A stretch of 64,000 nt of DNA, taken from contig NC_088918.1 of the NCBI RefSeq assembly GCF_963576675.1, positions 56,563,501 to 56,627,500 of the forward strand. The letters run 5' to 3'. Under the pieces are notes generated by a model. It was not told where the DNA came from. It did no database searches and saw only the letters and a program-made list of their open reading frames with translations. The first letter of the stretch is position 1; the number at the start of each line of letters is the position of its first letter. Of this stretch, positions 35,609-46,460 are shown piece after piece. This stretch comes from Euphorbia lathyris. Lineage: Eukaryota > Streptophyta > Magnoliopsida > Malpighiales > Euphorbiaceae. The translations under genes and the position numbers were made by a program.

Positions 35609-35845
35609 TTATGCCTGCTTTTTCAGCTTAGCTATCTGACTTATAACATCATTCAGGGGTTCATTTAGAATGCTTCTCTTCGACTGGAACAGAAAGGTAA
35701 AAACAGAACAAATGTTTTACAATAACTTTCATTACAATTTTGCACCTTAAATTACCAAGTTAGAGTGATATGATACCTTCAAGGATGGAACAAGAGTAAA
35801 GACTTCATCAACATTGTCAGGACAAACTTTTGCAATCACAGATAT
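35609..35845 (-). CDS. NRPD4/NRPE4-like gene, copy B3, last two exons
   Basis: Exon d is 35845-35777 (69 bp, VIAKVCPDNVDEVF) with a GTATCA donor. The last exon is 35683-35609 (75 bp, LNEPLNDVISQIAKLKKQA then stop) with an intact CCAG acceptor, unlike copies B1 and B2. Both exons are open and in phase. This copy looks best preserved. Upstream exons a to c should lie to the right, but Copia2 begins at 35901, in the intron between exons c and d, and the nested elements run past the window edge. Whether this is a live gene with a giant intron or a disrupted copy cannot be told from here. Confidence 0.72.
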
Positions 35846-35900
35846 CTGCAGACATAATGTTTTAATTTAACCATTGCTTACCTTTTTATTTAGTTATTTG

Positions 35901-37738
35901 TGTTGGGGTTTAGTGTCCTATAGACAATTGTTCCAGGATATAAACCTACTGTATATGAATTGTTCTATATGAATTGTTCTTTATGTCATTTGTTTTAATA
36001 AGATATGGTTCCATAACTGTATAAAGGCAACCTCTTTTAAAGAACTAAATAAGTCTAATAAAAGGAAATCCCTGAGTTTATTTAAAGTGATTATAAAGTG
36101 TTCATACAAGCATGAAGTGAGACAAAACATTATAATAAACTAATAAACTTAAAACCACCCCAAGTCAAGTGATATGTTTTGAATAGGGATTGATATAACA
36201 CTGTTAAGACTTGCATGTAACAATGTTTTCTGTCGAGACAGAGAGATGATCTCATAAGCTTCAGATATGCAGATATCTGGACAGTTACATGGATCCAATG
36301 AAAGGGTTCATTAGGATTGGGGGCCCGACTTGAGATAAGAGGATGGGTAGATTTATCCTTGTCACCTGTTCATCTCATTGGTATTAATAGGTATAAGTAA
36401 TCCTAAGACTCAAAGGAATGTTAATTAGTGATTCTGGATTATGGAATGTGATGCTTTGATCCTGTTGTAGCACGATCCATAACAGGGATGACTCTAGGGT
36501 GTGTACGGCAGACTTTGGGTATCACAGAATGTAATTGCAAGATAATTAATATTGGATTAAGCATTTGTCACTCCTGATAAATGGGAGATATGTCCAAGGA
36601 TCGCTTGTGGAAGACTTGACTCTAAATCCTTGCAAGGTGATAGCTTAAGACTTGAAATGTAGATTTCACTTAACCTATCTAATTGGAGTTAACTCGGCTT
36701 GTACAAGTAAAATGAAATATGTGACTTGACATTATCCATAGTCATAAGATTCTGTTCAAGGATATAGTTGATAAAGGATCGAATTATACTGTAACTAATA
36801 CGGAAAGGTCAACGACGGAATCAACCTGTTTTCTTAGAGCTCTAGGGGAATGTTTCGGATCTGCCAATCATAGTTCGTGTACTCATTCCGTTATATAAAG
36901 ATTGAATGTAATTTTGAGAAATTAATTTAATGGTTGTATACGGCTAGAAGCAGTAAGAACCTAATGGGTCACACATAAGACATGGAACCCAAAAGAGAAA
37001 CAGATGTTAATTAATTGACGGAAGCCCAACTGAGTCCACTAAGGCCCAGTAATAGAGGGGGCGATTTTTTTTGTGTTGTGACACATAAGGAATTAATTTA
37101 ATTTTAAACAATTATAATTAGATTATGATTATGGATTAAATTAATTATAGGATAAATAAGTTATGAGCTTTATTGAGATTAAATTGCTTCTAATTATTAT
37201 CCTATTAATAAGTTATTATTATCTTTATATTTAGATATAATTATAGATAATAACAATAAGAGTATTATTCCAAATACAACTCTTATTCTGTAACCTAATT
37301 CTATCTGACCAGGGTTTAGATAGAAGAGGCTATATTAACCCCCTCTTGTTGTAAATTTCGGCCAAGCCAGACTATCCTGAAGAGAGAGAATTTCGACCCC
37401 CTATCGTAGTGGATCGTCTTTCACCGCTTGCTTCCGATTCAATTGATTTCATCTCTTTCTTTTATTCATTGATCTTGTGTTGATTAGTTAGAGGCAATCT
37501 GTCTTGATTGCTATTATTCGATTGAGTTCTAATATCATTTTGATTTTTTTTTTTGTTTTGTGCTCGTGAACTCGGATTAAGAGTTGAGGGCACTTCGCTT
37601 GCAACGGTAGATAGTTCATCAAAAGGTATTTCCTTCTGTCCCTCTTTATATGAAATAACGATTAACAGACCTTGGTTTAAAGGAAATAGGTTAAAAATTT
37701 TATATTTCTGCTGCCAAACGTTTGCCTATTTTCCTTCA
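35901..37738 (+). repeat. Copia2 5' LTR
   Basis: It aligns with both Copia1 LTRs in reverse complement but is visibly more diverged from them than they are from each other. A TATA-like CTATATTAA lies near 37330. Short open frames in it are not genes. Confidence 0.92.
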
Positions 37739-37739
37739 G

Positions 37740-37756
37740 TGGTATCAGAGCCTGCG
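37740..37756 (+). other. Copia2 primer-binding site
   Basis: TGGTATCAGAGCCTGCG, one base after the LTR, complementary to initiator Met-tRNA. Confidence 0.93.
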
Positions 37757-39073
37757 TTAAATCCGTTATTTCACATATGAAAATTAAAAGGTTTTTCAAT
37801 CAGATTGAACATATATTTATTGTTAGGTTAATTAATAAAATTGTTTTGATTAATTAATCTAAAGATAAATAAGTTTTAATTAATTGTTAATTAAAATTGA
37901 TTATGCATAAGTTCCTAATTATTTTGGTTGATAATCATTGTAACAAAATCTATTTGTTTTATGGTTAGATTAATAAAAGTTAGTTTTATTAATTCTAAAG
38001 GATAAAACAGAAAAACTTTAAAAGCTTTTCTTATATTATGAAAATCGTTTTAAAACCGTTTTAAAACTGATATACATACATATATATATATATTTATATG
38101 TAAAAAAAATTATTGAACAGTAGTTCGGGTTGCGCCGCGAGGCAGCAACCCGAACTACTGTTCTGTGGTTGCTGCCTCATGGCAGCAACCTGTTGCGGCT
38201 GGCCGTCGCTGCCGCAAGGCAGCGACGGGCCAGGCACAACGCTGCTGCCAAACGGCAGCAGCTATGTGGTCGGACCCTTTACGGGCCCGGCCCAAGGGTA
38301 TGTTTGTTTTTAAATCGGTTTTAAAAATAAAATAGTTTTAAATATATTTATATATATACGTTTCAGAAATAAATAGTTTTCTGTTTTGATTATCAAATAA
38401 AAGAATTTATTTAAAAGTTTGTTTTACTTATTATTTGATATTTGTAAATCAAAGATATTAAATGAATTAAAACAAAATTAATCGGGATATGCATAACAAA
38501 AGGATTTGTATAGTTATATTAATCTAATATGTAATTGTTACATTTTGATTAGATTAGATATAGAAGATACAAAACTGATAGAATTAAAATTGGATGAAAG
38601 TTAATGTGATTAACCCAAATATTACATAAATATTTTATATAATTAAATTTAATTGAGTCTATGTATGGTTGGAGTTATGGACATATTTGGACCCTCTATT
38701 TAGTCTTTTGGTATTTTGGAAATAGGACCTGCGTGTCCTGCCTATCTACTATCTATTGTAATTTCTCCTCTCATATAATTCCCTTCAAATTAATTGAAGT
38801 TTTCTTTAGCAGTATAGAAATTAATATTGATGTAATTTCGATGCGCCATGGAGAAGACGGAGGACCTAAAGAGAAATATATAATGGTTAGTATTTCCCTA
38901 GATTTGACCTTTTATTCCGTTTTTGGCTCAACGAAATAATTTAGATAATATGTCCATAACGCCAATGTAAATTGTATATGTCTGATATATGCTAAAGCAA
39001 ATCAAGACTATGTTAGCTTATGAGACTTAAAATAAAAATCCCCCACTCATTAAAAGTTAAGTAAATAAGCAAG
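37757..39073 (+). other. Copia2 untranslated leader
   Basis: Noncoding and AT-rich except for the GC-rich hairpin cluster at 38115-38262. Collinear in reverse complement with 17700-18968 of Copia1. Confidence 0.8.
38115..38262 (+). other. Four consecutive GC-rich hairpins in the Copia2 leader
   Basis: Hairpin 1: 19-bp perfect stem GAACAGTAGTTCGGGTTGC (38115-38133) with 38145-38163. Hairpin 2: GGTTGCTGCC-TCAT-GGCAGCAACC (38167-38190, no more than 10 bp per arm). Hairpin 3: 11-bp perfect stem with a GCAA loop (38203-38228), extendable with one bulge. Hairpin 4: GCTGCTGCC-AAAC-GGCAGCAGC arms (38241-38262). Hairpins 2 to 4 share the apex CTGCC-4 bases-GGCAG. Confidence 0.88.
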
Positions 39074-40765
39074 TGATGAGTATCCGGTAGAGTGGTAAAA
39101 TATGATGATAATAAGTGTGTCCTAGGGTTATAGATATGATCTTTCTAAGTGCTTTAACTCTACTAGACGCTACTACGTAGGGGCAAGTGTACCCCGTCGT
39201 ATCAAGTAATAATCCGGTTAAGATCGGGTATCGAATCCACGAGATTTATAACTACAAGTATTAAACTACTCGGTTTTATACGTTATCTAAGCGGTGAATA
39301 CTTTAGTTTGGTTGGGTGACAACTATAAACTACTCCTAAACTACGGGTGAGACAATTTTCATGTATTTCAAGCCCTCTTAGAGTGATACGGGTGATGATA
39401 AGTTATAACCTATGATAAACAACACGAAATATATACGATTAATGATTTACTCTCGCAAAGACGACAATTTATAGACCGAACAACTCCGTGAGGTTCTAGA
39501 GTCGTGATTTCCCCTTAAGGCGACTCTAATTCTTAGGATTAGAAACTAGGGCCCGTAAGTTCCGTGGCTCGTCAATTCCTACGGTTTCCGGTTTGTCAAC
39601 TCCGGTGAGGCAACACCTATATGATTCCTAATAGATTTCGGAGCTCGTAAACGTCCTACACAATAATCAATTATAAGTATCAGAACAAGCAGTAAACATC
39701 AACACGTATAGTGAAAACGGAATCGTAAATCATATGTTATAAATATGGAATACGAGAATACGGGATACAACCAAGCCTAGTACATAGAAAGAGTACAAGC
39801 TAATTAACAAGTAGAAAGGGAAGAAGAATCGGCCCTTAAGACTAGCTAACCGGACTCAAAGTCGTCTCTTAGGACTAGGAGGTGGAACTCTCGAGCTTGG
39901 TGAATGCGGATGGAGCGGAACTTCGGCGGAGTAACGGGAGGATTATCAAGCTCTCAAGGTGTGAGGAACTCTAATACATAGAAAATTGAATACTGAAATG
40001 AGTGCTAATCACTCTTATTTATACATCAAACTCGGGGTAGAATCATAAATACACAAGTTGCATTATTTCTGCAGTTTTCCCATGACACGCCCCGTGTGGA
40101 CAGGCAGGAGCCCCACGTGTTTGCACATTTCATTGAAAATTTCCTGCATGAGGATCAGATTCAGGCCTGATGTCATAAACACGCCCCGCGTGGACAGGCA
40201 GATGCCCCGCGTGTTTGCCTATTCCGTTGATAATTGACTGTGTGTGGATTAGATTCAGACTGGTTGTCATAACCACACCCCGCGTAGGTTGGAGTGCGCC
40301 CTGCGTGGTTGAGCCTCTGGGGTTCAATAGCTTGAATCATGCCTTTGACGCCCCGCGCGGCTTGGAACATGCCCCGTGTACCTGAGCTTCTGAAACTTAG
40401 ATTGAAGAATTGCTCCTGTATGCCCCGCGTATAAGTGGAAACGCCCCGCGTACCTGAGCTCCTGAGATTTAGAATTGAAGAATTGCTCCTATACGCCCCT
40501 CGTATAAGTAGAGACGCCCCGCGTGTGTCGGTGGATTTTACTCCTTTTCTCATACCTGCGAAATACAATTCTCGAGAGCCGAGTTAGCTTGACGTTTATT
40601 TTTCTGAAATTAACTGAAAACAAAGGAAATTAATCAAAAGCATAAAATTTATTTTTATTTTATTATTTTATTAAAAACACATTATTTTTGTAATTAAACT
40701 CACTTATTTAGTCCACAATTAAACCATAATTTACGCTAAAAGATAGGGACGAAATGCCCCTATCA
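39074..40765 (-). repeat. Athila-type element 3' LTR
   Basis: On the minus strand it runs from TGATAGGGGC (40765) to a CA end at 39074. It is homologous end to end to the solo LTR at 14929-16744. A purine-rich tract precedes it on the minus strand, so this is the 3' LTR of an element continuing to the right. The left flank GCAAG is the expected half of a TSD whose partner lies outside the window. Confidence 0.85.
40086..40525. repeat. Six pairs of quasi-palindromes in the Athila-type LTR
   Basis: Twelve units near ACGCCCCGCGT start at about 40086/40109, 40181/40203, 40274/40294, 40348/40369, 40420/40441 and 40492/40513. Spacing within a pair is 20-23 bp, and pairs are 72-95 bp apart. Several units are exact and others differ by one or two bases, mostly C-to-T type. 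Confidence 0.88.
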
Positions 40766-40806
40766 ACCTCCTCGTACTTTAAAGTTTTACTTGTCCTCAA
40801 GTAAAA
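40766..40806 (-). other. Athila-type polypurine tract with adjacent hairpin
   Basis: Minus strand GTACGAGGAGGT abuts the LTR start TGATAGGGG, as a PPT should. Immediately upstream (40785-40806) is a perfect 9-bp hairpin TTTTACTTG-TCCT-CAAGTAAAA. Confidence 0.72.
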
Positions 40807-41510
40807 GAAATCGAAAGATAAGGGATTGAGACAATTAAGAAACAAACTTCCGGTTGGTTTTACCAGGTGCGTGATTTCGAAGCTAAAGTTTTATGCAAAG
40901 TTTTCGGCAAGTACTCACGCAAGCGAATGAGCGACCAAAACTTAGTCGAAACCTCCATAATCAAACTTAGTAGGCAATATTAACGGGGATTGATTATCTT
41001 TTGAGAACCCGATTGTACCTCACCAAGGGATTTCACTCTTAAGCTTAAGCTTTGGTGGGTCGGTGTCTTTGCGCTCTTCTTTGTACTTACTCGAAGTCAC
41101 TGTGAGTTTGCATTTTCATCCGGGTTTTTCCTCCTATATTATGGTTTAGGCAATATTAAAAATGAACCCGGAGGGGGGTTGTAATGTGGGTGGCTTTTTA
41201 GCGGTTCATTTTTAAAAACTCGAGTCCAAATACCATTTTGATGATCGCATCGCTTTTTTCATTTTGGCCTTAGCAAGCTTGTAAAGTATAACTTGAAATT
41301 GCTCGGGTAGAGCTTGAGAACGCCTTTTTGCTCTTTATTTTTATTATTATATTTTTTTCTTTTTCTTTTTATTTTGAGAGCGGCACAAAAACGATTTCGA
41401 AGACTTGTTGTGCTTACTTGTTAAGGCCTTGGTTTGTTTCGGGTAATTCCGATGCGGTTGATTTCATTGGTATTTGAACAAGAGAAAAAAGGGTTAAATG
41501 TTAAAAGGGT
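40807..41510 (-). other. Athila-type 3' untranslated region, left part
   Basis: Noncoding sequence between the PPT hairpin and the Tat2 insertion. It ends with the AGGGT target site (41506-41510). Its continuation is at 61446. No gene seen. Confidence 0.75.
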
Positions 41511-41639
41511 TGTAGACACTGAGTCAGAGGACCTGTGACGAAAACCTGAAAACAAGACGGTTGAAGTGATTGATTCCGGAAGTTTTGAAAAACAAAAAAA
41601 TATATAAAGAATAATAAGCGAAGGAAAATTAGCGGCACG

Positions 41640-42153
41640 GCGCGGGTGCTTAGCGGCATCCGACACGCGGACGACAATGGTCGAACGCCCGCTCGGCGGC
41701 GCGGGACGTGCGCTCGACGTCCGTCGGACGCACCGCAAGTGGCACGCTCTTGACGTCCGAGCAATGCCCGGGTCCGGTGGCACGGGGCGCGCCCTCGTGG
41801 GCCGCTGAGCGCACGTGCCCGGTAGCGCGAAGCGCGCGTTCGGCGGCCGCGACGTGTGAGCGTCCGGCGGCGCAGGACGCGCGCTCGGCGGCCGCGGGGT
41901 GCGCACGCCCGATGGCTCGAGGCACGCCCCGAGGGTCGTCGGGCGGGCGCCCAACCACGTCGGGCGAACGCCCGACGGAGGTTGGGCGCGGGCGCCCAAC
42001 CTAGCGTTGGGCGCTCGCCCAACGCCGTTGGGCGATCGCCCAACAAATGTTGGGCGGCCGCCCAACAAGGTTGGGCGGTAGCCCAACACTAGGTTGGGCG
42101 GCCGCCCAACCCCAATGGGCGACGCCCAATTTCTTTTGGGCGTCGCCCATTGG
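41640..42153. promoter_or_regulatory. CpG-dense palindrome array upstream of the Tat2 LTR TATA box
   Basis: From 41981 to 42110, six units of the form GTTGGGCG-NN-CGCCCAAC follow one another. Two are perfect palindromes: GTTGGGCGATCGCCCAAC at 42027-42044 and GTTGGGCGGCCGCCCAAC at 42049-42066. Next comes an 18-bp perfect inverted repeat around TTTCTT (arms 42112-42129 and 42136-42153), ending 18 bp before the TATA box. The 3' LTR (58880-59076) has the same design with a different set of units. Confidence 0.85.
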
Positions 42154-42171
42154 TCCGGGGACCCGTTTGCC

Positions 42172-42180
42172 TATAAAAGG
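42172..42180 (+). promoter_or_regulatory. Tat2 LTR TATA box
   Basis: TATAAAAGG, in good plant TATA context, just downstream of an inverted CCAAT (ATTGG at 42149-42153). The matching box in the 3' LTR is at 59095. Confidence 0.85.
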
Positions 42181-43692
42181 CACGGATCCCCATGCAAAAA
42201 AAAAGGAAGAAGGGAGGAGGAATCCTTAGAGAGCTTCTCACACTAGATATTTTTCTAGAGAGAGGAAGTTGATTTTTTTAGGAAAAAACATTTTTTTTCC
42301 TAAAAATTGAAAATCTCTAAATTTCCTAAGTTCAATTTTTACTAAATTTTTCATAAAAAATGGGAGCTCATGGTTCGTGGAATCAATCGGCTTCAACTGT
42401 CAGATACCGAATTCAAGGTATTATCCGAGGACTAGACTCTTTATTTTATTTAATTTATTCTCTTCTTCTATTTTTATGCTATAGTTTTTATTCATTTAGT
42501 CATTTATTTATTTTGTCACATTTTATTTAATTAGCGTATTTATTTAATTTTCGTTTCGTGTTAAATAAAATTCGGTTTTGTTTTAAAATAAAAAACCTCG
42601 TTTTGATGTCCCAATACGAACCGTGATCCGATAAAAGGTAGTTCGGGTATCGAAAACGTTGTAATTACAAGTTTTTAATTTAAAAGGAATTTCCAAATAA
42701 TGTTTTGAAATAAAAAACGTCGTTTAGGAATTTCCGTTTTCGACTATGATCCATCTTTGGTAGTTCGGAAACCCAGAACGATTGAATTAGATTTGATTTA
42801 AAGCTTTTAAATAAATCTGGAAACATTTAGGAGTGCTGCTGTAATTTACCCATTCTGTCACTAAATGCTGTTTACCGACGGATTTTCCGTCGGTAAATCT
42901 GCCAAAATGTAAAAAAATACCATTTCAGTCCCTTTTTCTTAACTTTTAAACTTTTAATCCTTAGTACATATATATAAATATGTAACATATGTTTTTCAAA
43001 TTATTTTAGAACTTTAGCATATATAATCATTCTAGAATATTTGTATATTATTATTTATTCTATTTTACAATATAAGTATAAGTATATATATGTATTCCTT
43101 TTTATTAATTTGGATTATGTTTTAAATGTTAGTTATTTGGTATTTTGAGAAATAATTAATATATATTAGCATATGGTATTTTTGGTATTTAAAACTATAG
43201 TAGTTATGTATATGTATAGTTTTTGGAACATTTGGGTTATTTTAGTGATTATTGAATAAAATTATTTTTGGATAAGAATTATTTTCTTAGTTATAGGATT
43301 TACTCATTATTTTCACATTTTCAAAGTATAGATATATTGTACCTATTATTTTTATATATACATATAACTTCTTTTGTATTAACTCTTATTTTATATTCTA
43401 TTTTTGATTTAAATGTATATACGTATGTACAAATTATTTTCTTTACCCTTTGAGCCCATTCATGGGTCCATATTTCAAATGGGCTTTATTTAAGTGTAAA
43501 TATTAGTTAAAATAAGTTTATTGTTGTAATTATAACAATTAGAGAGTCCATTAAATAAGTGGGGAAAATAAATCACAAAAAGAGAGTTTTCAATTGAATT
43601 ATTTAAACTAATGAGTTTCTTTTTCTAATGTAAATAAATAGAGTCATTCTTGTTAATATTCCAAATCGTCTTCAAAACACCACGTTTTAAAA

Positions 43693-43950
43693 CCTTAATC
43701 CGTTCCAAAGGCGGATTAAAGGATCATTGTAATTAAAAGCGTTTTCTTTGCAAATAATAGATTTTTGAATCATTTCCTTAAAGGATTTGTACAAAATGAA
43801 ATTGACTTGTATGTTTAACCACGTTTTCTTATTAAAAGGTTCTTTATCTCAAACATTTTTAAATACTCGAGTCGTTCTAACGGCGATTCGGGTAAGCTTC
43901 ATCAAACGAGGTTTTAAGACGCTCCTAAATCGTTCCAACGGCGATTAAGG
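43693..43950 (+). other. Three hairpins with a shared 9-base loop in the Tat2 LTR
   Basis: Stems at 43693-43722, 43866-43892 and 43924-43950 each close with CG or its equivalent around loops TTCCAAAGG, TTCTAACGG and TTCCAACGG. Stem sequences differ but remain paired: CCTTAATCCG with CGGATTAAAGG (one bulge), CTCGAGTCG with CGATTCGGG (two wobbles), CCTAAATCG with CGATTAAGG (one mismatch). The 3' LTR has the same set near 60615-60875. Confidence 0.75.
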
Positions 43951-44520
43951 TGCGAACCATGTAAATAAAACTCGTTTTGGGGAAATAAGTTAGTGTAGAA
44001 TAAACACACAACATAACATTTAAATACGGTTGTAAATAAATCATTTCTTTCTTCCCTCTCTGTGTATGTATAAACATAAATGGGTGATTCTTTACTGAGG
44101 TGGCTTTTCAATATCATATGCTCAAAATGGTTTCTAAAAAGAGAAAGAAAAGGGTTTCAAATGAATTTTAAACTTAAAGAAGTATACGATTAGTCCGTTA
44201 TCGCCTAACATGCTGAGTAGGAGGCCGGTGGTTCATAACCGGGCGATGTCGGGGTGACTAGTAGCCTTTCTCCGGAAAGGAGCTAGCCTTCTCGGCTCGT
44301 ACCTAAGTTTCCCGAACCCACACCAGTCTCCCACAAGGGACCGGTGTTCATTTTCCCATTCGTGGGTGGCGACTCTTCCATATCTCCGAGCTTCGGTCCT
44401 GCCGAGCAGCTTGATTCCACGATTGGTTGCTTTCGGCGCCAATCACCGCTTACGTCGCCATGAGGTTGTCCACCCCCCGGTCCGCCCGGGAGATTAGGCC
44501 GCGGCACCTCGTCTAACAAG

Positions 44521-44538
44521 TGGCGACTCTGCTGGGGA
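44521..44538 (+). other. Tat2 primer-binding site
   Basis: TGGCGACTCTGCTGGGGA, two bases after the LTR. It resembles the PBS generally described for Ogre-like elements (tRNA-Arg type), but I did not verify the tRNA. Confidence 0.8.
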
Positions 44539-46460
44539 AGCGAGAAATTTGATTCCGGAAGGCGTGTATTAAGCCCTTAACGGGGACGGATCGTTTTACT
44601 TCTTTTCGTATGCATTCATATGCATTATTGCAAACCCTTTGGGTAATTTCCACGAAACCTCTAGCGAGAGTCCATTCGTCGCTCGAAAGAGGCTAGCGTA
44701 AGTTCCCCCTTACAGTAAGGCGCCAGAGGGTCCCCATCCATTCGTTAGGGGCGAATCTGTGCGGTCCTGTGAGGTCCCGCGGTCAGCCGTGTCAGCATAT
44801 AGTAGCCTTAGAAGTTTCCATAGGATTACCCGTTACTATTTTTGATGTGATAAATGAATCAGTTCGTGTTTTCAAACCGCCATGATACGTATCAAATCCT
44901 AAAGTATGTAAAGAAAATGGGACGATGTGTTAATATATACTTATGAATCGACATACTAATTACCCGAAAACATCGAAACGATTTGAACTAAAGACGACTT
45001 AGTTATCTCATATGAATGAACATGTGCAACCCGCCTTGTCCCTTTCGGTGTCCCGACGAAGGCACGTGTTCAGGAAATGTGTTATGACGTAAGCACGTAT
45101 TAAGTATGAATCGGTTTAATGTTAAGGATAATTACATTTCGATATAAAAGACTATATTAACAATAGCCGTTATTCACATTCTTTAAATAAATTGGGATAA
45201 AACGAGATCAAGACAAAACGAAAATGAAGAACATTTCTGTCCTGAACGACCCTGTCATAACGCGAAAAGTTTCGCACAAGTAGCCCGTCCCTTCCGAATA
45301 AAAGACGAGCTTTTACGTTATGCCTCGTGTCGTTCTTAAGAGAAATGGATGTGTCCGTACAGATGACTAAGAAAATAAAGAAGAGAAAAATGAACTAAAC
45401 GACCAAAATCATTCCGAATCTACGATATATATCAATACCGAGAGTAGTTAAAGAAAATAAACTAATGTCGTTGAGTACGTGCCTCGAACGAGTGTATACC
45501 CCGTTTAAAATCACAAAGCCGAATTAAGCCAAACCATATAATTGCGCCATATGGACGAGACTGCGGGTTTTGACTAACGACTCGATCATTTCGACCGTTA
45601 CCAAAACTGCAAGAAATATGGCCCGATGTACGTGTTTGCTTAATTCGTTCCTAAAGGAAAGAGAACGGTGATGTCCTCGCTTTGAATAAGCATGCGATTC
45701 AACGAAACGTTGATTTTCTATAACCACACTAAGACGATATATCCCGTGGATTGGGAAGAACAACGAACTGTTGCTAGCCGAAAGGTTACCGTGCGCTCAA
45801 AATGAGACTCGCCGTCTTTTCACGTAGCTAAAATGAGCAAACGGATCCTCGACGCTAAGAACAAACGCGTTACGCGATGAGTCCGTTCCCTAAAATAAAA
45901 TCCAAAAGTGATTCCATCACTAAATGAACACATGGTTATGTCTCTCGATAGATCCAAAAGATCCCGTTGTAATCCAAAAATCGAGACACAAACCCACGCG
46001 AACAAAAGGGAACGAGTCATTGACGATAACGAACGATTGGACTAGAAGAATAACTCGTACCCCGTCTAAAAACTGAGATGCGCTCAAAGGGAGTCAAAAC
46101 CCGAACTAATGCGTCTCACGAAAGGACGAAAGATGAGTTATTCCGAAGGGACAATCCAACTTGGTCGATTTCTTAGTCACTGAACGTGGATACGTCAAAA
46201 ACGAACTGTATTGTCTGATGGATGATTTACCTTCCCGCAATAATCGACGGCATCACGCGTCCCTGGACCGCAATGTGAGCCCCAAACCAAAATCCTAGGA
46301 AAGAGACCTGGACCAACGAGTGTGTGGAGGAATAAGGGCGGAAGAGAGATGTTGTGATACGTGTAAATAGAACTAACGTTTGTTCTTCTTATCTTATAAT
46401 CGTAAATAAATAAACGCACACACCACGAATCATGCATATAAAAATCATGCATACATACTA
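44539..46460 (+). other. Tat2 5' untranslated leader
   Basis: About 1.9 kb without long plus-strand frames between the PBS and the gag start. No conserved coding motif seen; short minus-strand frames here are not convincing. Confidence 0.75.

Larger units (their letters stand above)
35901..39073 (+). mobile_element. Copia2: second member of the Copia1 family, plus strand, partial
   Basis: A 1,838-bp LTR (TGTTGGGG to TTCCTTCA), a PBS and a 1.3-kb leader homologous to Copia1 are present. The leader is cut at 39073 by an Athila-type element just after aagtaaataagcaag. Gag, pol and the 3' LTR would lie beyond the right edge of the window if they exist. The orientation is opposite to Copia1. Confidence 0.92.
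41511..44518 (+). repeat. Tat2 5' LTR
   Basis: It starts TGTAGACACTG and ends GTCTAACA. Content in order: a CpG-dense block with a palindrome array (41640-42153), TATA box (42172), AT-rich middle, a 12-bp perfect hairpin (42871-42897), three hairpins with a shared loop (43693-43950), and a GC-richer U5 end. Long open frames on both strands inside 41421-42230 come from base composition and are not genes. Confidence 0.95.

Noticed and set aside
9599..39073. Copia1 and Copia2 as two ends of one element
   Set aside because: They have opposite orientations and each has its own PBS next to its own LTR; Copia1 has both LTRs.
41421..42229. Several long open frames on both strands in the Tat2 LTR, and their twins at 58388-59199
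   Set aside because: The frames overlap on both strands in a CpG-dense repeat-rich block, are full of Arg, Pro, Ala and Gly, and match no family. They are a product of base composition and palindromes.
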